55,294 nt of DNA from Candidatus Contendibacter sp. (GTDB lineage: Bacteria > Pseudomonadota > Gammaproteobacteria > Competibacterales > Competibacteraceae), in NCBI GenBank assembly GCA_029624675.1, contig JARSSP010000064.1:1-55294 (forward strand), read 5' to 3'. The notes under the pieces were generated by a model that ran no database searches, was not told where the DNA came from, and saw nothing but the letters and a program-made list of their open reading frames with translations. A program made the translations under genes and the position numbers. Below are positions 1 through 7,137 of the stretch, in pieces (position 1 is the stretch's first letter; each line of letters starts with the position of its first letter).

Positions 1-63
1 CCCGGCACACACGCTTAGCATCAGCCGCGCGCGTAGCGCGTCGGCTGCATGCTTTTGTTAGGG
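1..63 (-). repeat. attC: attC site of the toxin–antitoxin cassette (cut by window edge)
   Basis: An imperfect palindrome: the arms AGCATCAGCCG and CGGCTGCATGCT differ by one extra base, like the extrahelical bases of attC sites, and flank a small CG-rich hairpin. The outer box GTTAGGG lies at 57–63; the matching left box should lie just outside the window. It sits directly downstream of the toxin gene (transcribed on –), where a cassette's attC belongs. The architecture matches the three complete attC sites at 1314, 2709 and 3332. Confidence 0.7.
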
Positions 64-99
64 CTATCGCATAAGTTGAGCATGACCCATTTTCCGCTA

Positions 100-372
100 T
101 CACAGATTTTTCAATAGCTTGTCATATTCGCTGTGCGAACCGATCCAGAACCACACGATAGTGTCCGAATCTTTCATAATTCCCACCGCCCGCCAGCCAA
201 TACCAGCCCGGACTGAATAAACCGGCATGGAAGCGTTTAGCTTTTTGAACTCCACACTGGGATGACGCGGATTCTCCTTCCACAAGCGGTAGTTTTTTCT
301 AGCGGTTTGCTTGACCCGCTCCGGCAGATTTCGGAACCGTTCCAAAAACTCCGGGGTGAGTTCAGATTTCAT
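100..372 (-). CDS. RelE/ParE-family toxin (type II TA)
   Basis: A 90-residue basic protein. The C-terminal half (YSVRAGIGWRAVGI, then IVWFWIGSHSEYDKLL) is typical of RelE/ParE-superfamily toxins annotated as translational repressors, and the N-terminal ENPRHPSVEFKKL segment is also usual for that group. Members act as ribosome-dependent mRNA interferases or gyrase poisons; the sequence does not decide which. The start overlaps the end of the upstream antitoxin gene by 11 bp, the antitoxin-first order common in TA pairs. An attC follows the stop, so the pair is an integron cassette. TA cassettes are known to stabilise large cassette arrays. The family call is firm, the biochemical activity is not. 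Confidence 0.85.
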   Translation of the reverse strand: MKSELTPEFLERFRNLPERVKQTARKNYRLWKENPRHPSVEFKKLNASMPVYSVRAGIGWRAVGIMKDSDTIVWFWIGSHSEYDKLLKNL

Positions 373-580
373 CGAAACCCTTTACCAGCGTTTCTCCCCG
401 TGCCGATTGGCGCAAGGCTTCCCGCGCCAGTTCCGCCAACTTATCTTGCGGTTGTTGTAGGGTTTTTTGCCAGTTTAATTCATTCTCAATATCTTCCAAC
501 CATTGCTCGGCTATTTCGTCCTGAATTTCGATAGGCAGGATCGAGACTTTTTGAATGACTTTTTCAAGCCGGGTTGACAT
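362..580 (-). CDS. Antitoxin of the RelE/ParE pair
   Basis: A 72-residue acidic protein, predicted mostly helical, starting MSTRLEKVIQKV and carrying the segment DKLAELAREALRQ followed by a GET…GFDEI tail. This resembles the small antitoxins found next to RelE-like toxins, in which the C-terminal tail wraps the toxin. No clear DNA-binding fold is visible at the N terminus, so autoregulation cannot be asserted. The start ATG at 578–580 has an AAGG-type ribosome site about 9 nt upstream. It overlaps the toxin start by 11 bp, which implies translational coupling. Confidence 0.8.
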   Translation of the reverse strand: MSTRLEKVIQKVSILPIEIQDEIAEQWLEDIENELNWQKTLQQPQDKLAELAREALRQSARGETLVKGFDEI

Positions 581-595
581 GTTGATATACCTTGT

Positions 596-680
596 CGTTA
601 GGTGATTCTAACTTGAAAGTTAGGGTTCGCTCTCGCTAGCCTCAACCTACACGGGCTACACTCGACTGAATAACACTTAT
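596..680. repeat. Short inverted repeats at the junction of two cassettes
   Basis: This interval should contain the attC of the 680–1291 cassette, but no clean site is visible. It has GTTAGGT at 597–603, CTAAC at 608–612 and GTTAGGG at 619–625 (CTAAC and GTTAG form a small palindrome), followed by a GC-richer imperfect hairpin near 625–655. The integron boxes may be degenerate, or a different dispersed hairpin repeat may occupy the junction. Confidence 0.35.
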
Positions 681-1291
681 TAGGTATCAGCTCCTGTATT
701 GCTAGACAATAACGCAAATTCAGTAGTTGGAATTGAATAACCATATTCCGGCAAGCCATTGGGGAAATGAAAAATTTTTCCACAAAACACATTATTGTTC
801 TTAAGAAATGAAATCCAGTCGTCCCTCTTCTTTTTGGAGAGAATAGAGGTAGAGCCATCATGATCCTCGGCATAATAGGGTTCTTCACCAGTTCCTTCGC
901 GAGATGCCGTAGTTATGCGAAGGCTTGATGTCCATATACTTCTGCGGAACTGCTCTGTTTTTACCTTACGATCCAACTTAAAACGAATAATAGGGCATGG
1001 ATGACCACATAATTCATCATCTTCATCAAACCAATAACCAAGCCAAATACCATAATCTTTATCTTTGATAAGTGTTATTCCATCATAAATAACCTCAAAC
1101 CAGATAATTTTTGCATCTTGGTTTTCCTCCATCTCACTTGGTTCCCAGCAAATGCTCATAGTCATGCAAGTTCGCATATCAGATAGCTCATACTCTGAAA
1201 ATTCCTTTTTTTCAGGGCGATAGCCATCTCCCTCGCCTAAAGTAAACCGTACTGTGATTTCATCGCTACTTGGTAGACTGCTAATTGGCAT
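680..1291 (-). CDS. Hypothetical cassette protein, 203 aa
   Basis: Not recognised. An acidic soluble protein without signal peptide or membrane segments, rich in aromatic residues (for example IWLGYWFDEDDELCG). The start is supported by TAGGAG six bases before the ATG at 1289–1291. The gene is AT-rich relative to the chromosomal genes, lies on the same strand as the other cassette genes, and is bounded upstream by the attC at 1314–1387. It therefore behaves as a single-gene integron cassette with its own ribosome site. No enzyme motif is visible and no function is proposed. Confidence 0.75.
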   Translation of the reverse strand: MPISSLPSSDEITVRFTLGEGDGYRPEKKEFSEYELSDMRTCMTMSICWEPSEMEENQDAKIIWFEVIYDGITLIKDKDYGIWLGYWFDEDDELCGHPCPIIRFKLDRKVKTEQFRRSIWTSSLRITTASREGTGEEPYYAEDHDGSTSILSKKKRDDWISFLKNNNVFCGKIFHFPNGLPEYGYSIPTTEFALLSSNTGADT

Positions 1292-1313
1292 AAAAAACTC
1301 CTACGGTTTGTAG

Positions 1314-1387
1314 CCCTAACACCTGGCTTCAGCCGCCCCGCAAAGGGCAAAGCCCGAAGCGGGGTCGGCTGCAAGCTTGAGTTAGGC
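1314..1387 (-). repeat. attC: attC site (74 bp)
   Basis: Outer boxes CCCTAAC (1314–1320) and GTTAGGC (1381–1387) are inverted copies. Inside, GGCTTCAGCCGCCCCG pairs imperfectly with CGGGGTCGGCTGCAAGC, with unpaired bases on one arm as in folded attC sites. The site follows the stop of the 389-aa membrane-protein gene (transcribed on –) and precedes the start of the 203-aa gene, marking a cassette boundary near 1319/1320. Confidence 0.85.
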
Positions 1388-1494
1388 CATATTTAAACTT
1401 TGCTAGATAAGTACCTAATCAAAAGTTCGCCCAGCCTTCAATGCTATAAGTTTTTGAAAATATTGAATCAGAATACCTGATAACTTTGGATTAA

Positions 1495-2664
1495 CTACTT
1501 ATGCGTTCTATTTTTGCTTTCCTTATCAGCTCGCGCTTTAGCTAGTGCATCTAAGCGAGCGCGTAACTTAGCAGCTTGATCTGAAACTTCTGGAATGGCT
1601 TCCCGCTCAGATAATCTAGATTCGACTTTTGTCTCAGGCCTAGCAGTATTTGCCGACTCCACTATGGTTTTATAGTCATGCTCTAAGCTATCGCCTTCTA
1701 TTTCGCTAAAGCTGTATTCTCTAAATCTAAAAATTTCTTCAATTCCCCAAATAAACTGAAAAAATATAGCAACACCGATTCCACCAGACATATGTAAACC
1801 TTTGGAAGCGGCTGTAATAAAAGCGTAGCCATTTAAAATACTTACTAAAATCAGCAGTATTCCATTTAAAAGAAACATATATCGAGAAACCATAAAAAAA
1901 CTTAGTGCTCCTATGATAATAAGTATGCCCCCCCATACTGGATTTAAATAATTAGAAAATATAAAGTGGGCAAGCCCAACCAGAATCAGTCCAATCCCAC
2001 GTATAATTACGGCTTGCTTTATATCAAAAGCTACTTCCGAAGCTGTTTTCGGAGTCATCCAAGAGCGAAGAGTACTAAGATCATTAGAGTCTAAGTTAAA
2101 TTCATATTGTTTATTTTTATACTTGACTTGAATATTATACCCTGAAACAAAGGCACTATAAAATTCAATAAAATTCTTTACCTCTTCTTTCGTAAGATTG
2201 ATATAATCACTACCCTCTACTTCAGAAAAATTTATTGACTCTTCAAGTATTAGAACTTTCCATTTTGGTTTAAATAAACCATTTGTTTGTGTTGCTATAA
2301 ATGAGCTTTTTATATCTTTCTTATTTATTTTATCATTTATGCCTTCATTTTCTTTTTGAACATTCCATTTTTTTATAAAAATCCATAAAAAATAACCGCC
2401 CAAAAAGAATAGAGGTAGATAAATAAATCCAAAAAAAGTACCGAAGTATCTCCCCCATTCCTTATGATCTTTAACTGCTTTTCCAGTAATGAAGTGGAGT
2501 ATTGAAAAGCCTGCTATTCCTGTTATCACTAAAAATTCTTTTTGGGATTGGGTGCCTGTTTTATAAACTACCAACGCCGTAAGTGCTGTTACTGTTACCC
2601 ATGTCCATCCAAGAAAATTTATCATCCGGCCAGCTTGTTGGTATTGATATAAATTGCTACTCAT
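1495..2664 (-). CDS. Multi-pass membrane protein of an integron cassette, 389 aa
   Basis: Not assigned to a known family. About six or seven hydrophobic stretches are visible: two near residues 15–60, one near 75–97, then four between about 215 and 310. A hydrophilic domain separates the two membrane blocks (about 98–210), and the C-terminal tail (about 320–389) is charged with a heptad-like Leu/Ala/Arg region (KLRARLDALAKARADKE). GGGAGG stands 5–7 nt before the ATG. It is the most AT-rich gene of the array and differs strongly in composition from the chromosomal genes, consistent with acquisition as a cassette. Confidence 0.75.
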   Translation of the reverse strand: MSSNLYQYQQAGRMINFLGWTWVTVTALTALVVYKTGTQSQKEFLVITGIAGFSILHFITGKAVKDHKEWGRYFGTFFGFIYLPLFFLGGYFLWIFIKKWNVQKENEGINDKINKKDIKSSFIATQTNGLFKPKWKVLILEESINFSEVEGSDYINLTKEEVKNFIEFYSAFVSGYNIQVKYKNKQYEFNLDSNDLSTLRSWMTPKTASEVAFDIKQAVIIRGIGLILVGLAHFIFSNYLNPVWGGILIIIGALSFFMVSRYMFLLNGILLILVSILNGYAFITAASKGLHMSGGIGVAIFFQFIWGIEEIFRFREYSFSEIEGDSLEHDYKTIVESANTARPETKVESRLSEREAIPEVSDQAAKLRARLDALAKARADKESKNRTHK

Positions 2665-2708
2665 AACATCCTCCCTATTTGAATAGTATATGGTATAGAC
2701 AATGATTA

Positions 2709-2779
2709 GCCTAACGCAAAGCTCACTGGCGCGGATGGAGCGCAGCGGAATCCGCGTCCAGTGGAGCGCCTTGTTCGGC
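2709..2779 (-). repeat. attC: attC site (71 bp)
   Basis: Boxes GCCTAAC (2709–2715) and GTTCGGC (2773–2779) enclose the imperfect palindrome CTCACTGGCGCGGAT … ATCCGCGTCCAGTGGAG, with single-base bulges. This is the classic attC layout. The stop codon of the 2723–3322 gene lies inside the site, so its last ~18 residues are encoded by the recombination site. Confidence 0.92.
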
Positions 2780-3322
2780 GAGCATCGCTATCTTTGCCCC
2801 ATAAGCTGACATCAGAATATCGAAAACGATCAGCGAATCCAGTTCAACCTCAGCTAGTGACTTTTGCTTACGCCAGTTACGATCTGAAAAATCGATGGCT
2901 TTGCCATCGCCAGTTATTGCGAAACAGCCGTGCGCAATACTATTCCGTATATGGCGATAATCGCTATCGGTGTCCATTAGCGATGCGCACAAATGTTTTT
3001 CGCTGGTGTTGATAGGCAGACTATCCCTAAGCGAGCTCAAAATCGTCTCTCTCGGATATTGCAAGCAAAAGAACATCATCGTCAGGACATATCCATGATT
3101 GACAGCATTGAGCGTTTTTTCATCCGACCAAAGGCGTGCGGTGTCCACTACTCTTTCCCAAGTGCCTATTGTTACCGCTACGTCAGTGAGCACACGATCA
3201 AGGTTACCCGGAACCTGGATTTCTTTGACATTGGCGAATAAATCGCTATTCCAATGACGATAAGGCAACTCGCCTTCCATACCAACGATAAGTCGAGATA
3301 TTCGATTCTTGTACCAAGTCAT
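2723..3322 (-). CDS. Cassette protein with a HEPN-like RNxxxH segment, 199 aa
   Basis: A soluble, mainly helical protein. Around residue 125 it has DSDYRHIRNSIAHGCF, which fits the R-x4-H signature of HEPN domains, a fold found in many toxins, antiphage RNases and minimal nucleotidyltransferase partners. The rest is not recognised, so HEPN is an inference from a short motif. The ATG at 3320–3322 has GGAG six bases upstream, placed directly after the preceding attC box (GTTCGGC), so the cassette brings its own ribosome site. The C-terminal residues (about APLDADSAALHPRQ) come from attC sequence and are probably not functional. Confidence 0.75.
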   Translation of the reverse strand: MTWYKNRISRLIVGMEGELPYRHWNSDLFANVKEIQVPGNLDRVLTDVAVTIGTWERVVDTARLWSDEKTLNAVNHGYVLTMMFFCLQYPRETILSSLRDSLPINTSEKHLCASLMDTDSDYRHIRNSIAHGCFAITGDGKAIDFSDRNWRKQKSLAEVELDSLIVFDILMSAYGAKIAMLAEQGAPLDADSAALHPRQ

Positions 3323-3331
3323 AGTTACTCC

Positions 3332-3400
3332 GCCGAACGTGCCGTTCAGCGGCTGCGGAGCGCGCAGCGCGGAGCAGTCCGCTGCAACGGCTGGTTAGAT
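3332..3400 (-). repeat. attC: attC site (69 bp) of the first cassette
   Basis: Boxes GCCGAAC (3332–3338) and GTTAGAT (3394–3400) enclose GTTCAGCGGCTGCGGAGCG pairing imperfectly with GCGGAGCAGTCCGCTGCAAC. It closes the cassette nearest the integrase. The boundary motif GTTAGATTGGA is repeated in inverse sense at the attI junction (CCAATCTAAC, 3679–3688). Confidence 0.9.
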
Positions 3401-3666
3401 TGGACGCGACTCGACTTCTTGGAGGCAAGGCCTTGGCGATGCCCGCTTTCTTCCTTGAGTCCCTGTCCGCGAACTCGCTGGTGACCTTCCACGATCTTCG
3501 CCTCCCCGAAGACTCTGGCCGACGTCATTCGTGCTCCGTAGTGGAGATTGGAAATGCTCCACGTTCTCGGATAGCCGGCGGCCATGGATTCCGCCTGTCG
3601 AAGTCGTGGGTAGCGCAGCACCTTTTGAACTAATTCGGTCTTCCTTTCTCCCTCGCCCGAAGCCAT
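3346..3666 (-). CDS. Doubtful ORF in the first cassette, 106 aa
   Basis: This is the only reading frame of size in cassette orientation between attI and the first attC. It would start at ATG 3664–3666, just inside the cassette, and end within attC. The product is basic and low in hydrophobic residues, ends in arginine-rich sequence (ALRSR) derived from attC, and matches no family I know. Codon use is not convincing. Frames of similar length exist on the other strand, so this may be an ORF-less cassette. Confidence 0.3.
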   Translation of the reverse strand: MASGEGERKTELVQKVLRYPRLRQAESMAAGYPRTWSISNLHYGARMTSARVFGEAKIVEGHQRVRGQGLKEESGHRQGLASKKSSRVQSNQPLQRTAPRCALRSR

Positions 3667-3681
3667 TGACCTCGCTCCAAT

Positions 3682-3800
3682 CTAACAGTTGATTAGACAG
3701 AATGGGCCGATAGGGAGCTAGACAGAATCGGCGTAATATCTTACGCTAGTTATCTGCATAGCATATACCCACAAGTCACTCATCCCAATTTAGATACGTA
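3682..3800 (-). other. attI: attI region and divergent cassette/intI promoter region
   Basis: The region between the first cassette and intI. The recombination core is the ATCTAAC box at 3682–3688 (GTTAGAT on the cassette strand). Next to it are two direct copies of TAGACAGAAT (3694–3703 and 3719–3728, 25 bp apart), in the position of the accessory integrase-binding direct repeats of attI sites. The rest (about 3735–3805) is AT-richer and should carry the intI and cassette promoters. I could not assign –35/–10 boxes or a convincing LexA box. Confidence 0.75.
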
Positions 3801-3812
3801 AAACTTTAGTTC

Positions 3813-5204
3813 ATGCCGAGCACCCTGTCAAGCTCTACCAACGCAGTTCGCCGCTTCTGGGACCGATATCTGGAACTGCTGCATAAACAAGGCGTCAAGC
3901 CACCGGCGGACCGGTGGTTCGTGATCCGGGCCGAGGCGTACATCAAAGCCACCGCCGAGCGGCGCCTCATGGAGCACACCCCCGCCGACATCCACCGGTA
4001 CCTCTCAAATCTTGGCGGAATAGACAGAATCAGCGACTGGCAATTTCGGCAATCGGTCGATGCTATCCAGAAATTGTTCGAGCTGGTGGGCGTGCCATGG
4101 CTGCGCGAGGTCGATTGGGATTTCTGGCGGGATTCGGCCCGAACCTTGCCAGCGAATCATCCCACCATCGCGCGAGTTTCCAACCCGCCGGTGTTGCCGT
4201 CCCCATCCAACGGGGCAGCGCCAGACGATGGCGTGAAAGCAGAGAACCCGCCCACGGTTATCGACCGTCTGGTGACGGTGATTCGGCAGCGCAATTACTC
4301 AATCCGCACCGAGGAGGCGTACCGAGGGTGGACGGAGCGATTCCTGGCCTTCATTGGCCACCAGGACCCGCGCACGGCGGGTGCGGCGGATGTGGTGTCG
4401 TTCCTGGAAACCCTGGCGGTGCGGGGCAATGTGGCGGCGAGCACCCAGAATCAGGCGCTCAACGCCCTGGTGTTTTTCCATGGCCAGGTGCTGGAGCAAC
4501 CGCTGGGCGATCTGGGCGCCTTCATCCGGGCCAAGCGTCCGCAACGGTTGCCCGTGGTGTTGACGCGGGGCGAGGTGCTGCGCTTGCTGGACCGGTTGGA
4601 AGGTACGCACCAGTTGATGGCGTCGCTGTTGTACGGCACCGGGATGCGCTTGATGGAATGTCTGCGGCTACGGGTCAAGGATGTGGACTTCGCCTATCGC
4701 CAAATCGTGGTGCGGGACGGCAAGGGTCAGAAGGACCGGGTGACGCCGTTGCCTGATAAATTGATCGAGCCGCTGCGTGCGCACCTCGAACAGGTCAAGG
4801 CGTTGCACGAAACGGATTTGAGCCAGGGTAACGGCGAGGTGTTCCTGCCGTTCGCGTTGGCGAAAAAGTATCCGAACGCGGCCCGCGAATGGGGCTGGCA
4901 ATACGTCTTTCCCAGCGGGCGGTTGGCGGTGGACCCCCGCGGCGGCGCGATTCGGCGCCATCACCTGCACGAAAATGGCTTGCAAAAAGCGGTGAAGCAC
5001 GCGGCGACGGCGGCCCGGCTGACCAAACCGGCCAATTGCCACGCCCTGCGCCACAGTTTCGCCACCCATTTGCTGGAGACAGGCTACGACATTCGCACCG
5101 TGCAGGAATTGTTGGGCCACAAGGATGTCAGCACCACCATGATCTACACCCACGTCCTCAATCGCGGCGGCAAGGGCGTCGTCAGCCCGCTCGACGCCAT
5201 CTGA
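3813..5204 (+). CDS. intI: Integron integrase (tyrosine recombinase)
   Basis: Recombines attC with attI and other attC sites to gain, lose and shuffle cassettes. The catalytic set is visible: Arg in [12 protein letters not shown] (about residue 278), [12 protein letters not shown] (about 410–421), [16 protein letters not shown] with the nucleophilic Tyr near 445. The integron-specific insert is present before the H-x-x-R box (WGWQYVFPS … DPRGG … RRHH), separating it from XerC/D. At 463 aa it is about 120 residues longer than IntI1. The extra N-terminal part (to about residue 120, with [14 protein letters not shown]) is an additional SAM-like domain seen in some chromosomal integrases. The gene points away from the array, the normal integron layout. 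It looks intact. Confidence 0.95.
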   Translation: MPSTLSSSTNAVRRFWDRYLELLHKQGVKPPADRWFVIRAEAYIKATAERRLMEHTPADIHRYLSNLGGIDRISDWQFRQSVDAIQKLFELVGVPWLREVDWDFWRDSARTLPANHPTIARVSNPPVLPSPSNGAAPDDGVKAENPPTVIDRLVTVIRQRNYSIRTEEAYRGWTERFLAFIGHQDPRTAGAADVVSFLETLAVRGNVAASTQNQALNALVFFHGQVLEQPLGDLGAFIRAKRPQRLPVVLTRGEVLRLLDRLEGTHQLMASLLYGTGMRLMECLRLRVKDVDFAYRQIVVRDGKGQKDRVTPLPDKLIEPLRAHLEQVKALHETDLSQGNGEVFLPFALAKKYPNAAREWGWQYVFPSGRLAVDPRGGAIRRHHLHENGLQKAVKHAATAARLTKPANCHALRHSFATHLLETGYDIRTVQELLGHKDVSTTMIYTHVLNRGGKGVVSPLDAI

Positions 5205-5223
5205 TCGAACCCACGACGTTCCC

Positions 5224-5856
5224 ATGGACCCCAGCCAAATTCACCCACTCTTCACCCGCCTGCAAGCCGCCCGCCCCCAGCCGACCACCGAACTGCATTA
5301 TCACAGCCCGTTCGAATTGCTGGTGGCCGTGATCCTCTCGGCGCAAGCCACCGATAAAAAGGTCAACGAAGCCACCGAACGGCTGTTCGCGGTCGCCAAT
5401 ACCCCGCAGGCCCTGCTGGAACTGGGCGAGGAGGGCCTGAAGGATTTCATCAAGACCATCGGCCTCTACAACACCAAGGCCGCCAACCTGCGCAAGACCT
5501 GTGCCCTGCTGCTGGAGCGGCACGGCGGCGCGGTGCCGCGCGACCGCGAAGCCCTGGAAGCGCTGCCGGGCGTGGGCCGCAAGACCGCCAACGTCATCCT
5601 CAACACCGCTTTCGGCGAGCCGACGATTGCGGTGGACACTCATATCTTCCGGGTCGCCAACCGCACCGGACTGGCGCCGGGCCAGACCGTGCGGGACGTG
5701 GAGGACGGTCTGTTGGCCGCGACGCCGGCCGAATTCCGCCAGGACGCCCACCACTGGCTGATCCTGCACGGCCGCTACGTCTGCACCGCCCGCAAGCCGC
5801 GCTGCCCGGATTGCCCGATCCACGACCTGTGCGAATACCCCGACAAGACGAGGTGA
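5224..5856 (+). CDS. nth: Endonuclease III (DNA glycosylase/AP lyase)
   Basis: Removes oxidised pyrimidines from DNA and cleaves the abasic site (base excision repair). Visible features: the HhH motif LPGVGRKTANVIL (about residues 117–129) with the catalytic Lys, the catalytic Asp in AVDTHIFRVANR (about 139), and the C-terminal [4Fe-4S] cluster cysteines C-x6-C-x2-C-x5-C (CTARKPRCPDCPIHDLC). The 210-aa length is normal. It lies 19 bp after intI on the same strand, and DUF1841 follows after 4 bp, so the latter two form an operon. The position shows the integron is fixed in the chromosome next to a housekeeping gene. Confidence 0.96.
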   Translation: MDPSQIHPLFTRLQAARPQPTTELHYHSPFELLVAVILSAQATDKKVNEATERLFAVANTPQALLELGEEGLKDFIKTIGLYNTKAANLRKTCALLLERHGGAVPRDREALEALPGVGRKTANVILNTAFGEPTIAVDTHIFRVANRTGLAPGQTVRDVEDGLLAATPAEFRQDAHHWLILHGRYVCTARKPRCPDCPIHDLCEYPDKTR

Positions 5857-5860
5857 ACCG

Positions 5861-6292
5861 ATGTTTGGCAACGACCGCGACCGCCTGCGCCGCTACTACT
5901 GCACGGTCTGGGACAAGGCCAATGCTGGTCAGCCGCTGGAGCCGCTGGAACACATCATCGCCGAGGCGATCCGCGCCCATCCCGAATACCAGTCGGTGCT
6001 GACCGATGTCGAAACCGCCCTGGGCCGCGAGTACACCCCCGAACAGGGCCAGACCAACCCCTTCCTGCACCTGGGCATGCACATCGCCATCCGGGAGCAA
6101 TTGGGCAGCAACCGCCCGGCCGGCATTCTCGACCTGTACCAGCGCCTGTGCCAGCGCGCGGGCGACGCGCACGCCGCCGAGCATCGAATGATGGAATGCC
6201 TGGGCGAGACCCTGTGGGAGGCCCAGCGCGCCGGCCGGGAGCCGGACGAGCGGGCCTATCTGGAGCGACTGCGACGGCTGGCGCGAGCGTGA
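5861..6292 (+). CDS. DUF1841 family protein
   Basis: A 143-aa soluble protein of the DUF1841 family, function unknown, commonly found beside nth in beta- and gammaproteobacteria. Recognisable features are the start FGNDRDRLRRYY, the block NPFLHLGMHIAIREQL (about 66–81), and the helical C-terminal part HRMMECLGETLWEAQR. The start ATG follows GAGGTGAACCG, a reasonable ribosome site, four bases after the nth stop. Translation coupled to nth is likely. Confidence 0.9.
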   Translation: MFGNDRDRLRRYYCTVWDKANAGQPLEPLEHIIAEAIRAHPEYQSVLTDVETALGREYTPEQGQTNPFLHLGMHIAIREQLGSNRPAGILDLYQRLCQRAGDAHAAEHRMMECLGETLWEAQRAGREPDERAYLERLRRLARA

Positions 6293-6386
6293 ACCGCCAG
6301 CGGACGGGGCGACCCGGTCAACGGCTCGCGGCGATAGCCCGCCTCGTCCGGGGGATCAGGACGCCTTGCAACATGAAGATTTTTTA

Positions 6387-6977
6387 TCAGGGGCGAGCGG
6401 TTGCACTCGCGGACGCAGCGGCCTCCCCGGTAACCGTCGCCGCTTGGTCCTTGGTCAGCGATTCCAGGATCCGGTTCTCGGCGGCCAACCAGAAGTCGAG
6501 CGTCGAACCGTATTGACTCCCCGCTGCTTCCCACAGGTAATAGGCCGTCTTGCGAATCTGTTCCAGGTAATTCGCGGGAGAAAAGGCCTCGAAAGCCTTG
6601 GCCATGGCCTCCTCCCGGCCGAGGCGGGCGCCGGTGGCGCGCGCCGCCGATTCGGTGAGCAGGCGCAGATGCTTTTCCGCGGCTAACCAGTAATCCATCG
6701 AGCGGTCGCGTTGTTCGGTGCTGGTCGACCACATGCAGCGGGCCAACTCGCGAATCCGATAGAAATACAGGGCGCGCAGGGCCGAAGGCCAGGCGGCCGT
6801 GGTTTCGGCCGCCGAGGTGGCGGTGCTGGCCAGACGGACCGAATCGGCCGTCAATTCAATGACCATCCGCTGGGCCATCTCCCAAAAATCGAGGGCTGTC
6901 CGACTAAACTCGTTGCCGGCTGACTCCCACAGGTGATAAGCGAGGTTGCGAATCTCGGGCTCCAGATCTTTTTCCAC
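6387..6977 (-). CDS. Protein with three DUF2934-type repeats
   Basis: A 196-aa protein holding three copies of a roughly 35-residue helical unit: IRNLAYHLWESAG … ALDFWEMAQRM (about 9–40), IRELARCMWSTS … MDYWLAAEKHL (about 75–105), and IRKTAYYLWEAAG … LDFWLAAENRIL (about 140–172). The pattern I-R-x-x-A-y-x-L-W … hWLxAE is that of the small DUF2934 domain, usually single. The function is unknown. The start is a GTG with a weak ribosome site. It lies downstream of the DUF2189 gene but is separated from it by a terminator-like hairpin. Confidence 0.8.
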   Translation of the reverse strand: MEKDLEPEIRNLAYHLWESAGNEFSRTALDFWEMAQRMVIELTADSVRLASTATSAAETTAAWPSALRALYFYRIRELARCMWSTSTEQRDRSMDYWLAAEKHLRLLTESAARATGARLGREEAMAKAFEAFSPANYLEQIRKTAYYLWEAAGSQYGSTLDFWLAAENRILESLTKDQAATVTGEAAASASATARP

Positions 6978-7092
6978 GGGATGAGATGTCCTGTCTTTAA
7001 GTTGATGATAACGGGGACGCGCCCTGCCAGGACGGCGACCCGGCGCGCGATGTACGGACTGCTGTAACTATAACTGTAGCTGATGGCCCGGA

Positions 7093-7118
7093 AAGTAAAA
7101 CGCCGGCTTGCGCCGGCG
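7093..7118 (-). terminator. Rho-independent terminator after the DUF2189 gene
   Basis: On the – strand a perfect 7-bp stem (CGCCGGC/GCCGGCG) with a 4-nt loop is followed by TTTTAC-TTT. It lies about 20 bp beyond the stop codon of the DUF2189 gene, which is correct for that gene's terminator. Confidence 0.75.
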
Positions 7119-7137
7119 GTTGTGGTTCTGGCTGGGT

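Noticed and set aside
3740..3812. LexA/SOS box in front of intI (a CTGCATAGCATATACC stretch).
   Set aside because: The second half (CAG) is absent at the correct spacing, so SOS control cannot be claimed.
4890..5332. Several long Arg/Pro/Gly-rich frames overlapping intI, nth, ure and urt genes in other frames.
   Set aside because: They are typical alternative-frame artefacts of GC-rich coding sequence, with no domain and no ribosome sites.
6300..6386. Terminator between the convergent DUF1841 and DUF2934 genes.
   Set aside because: A T-run is present but no convincing GC stem precedes it on either strand.
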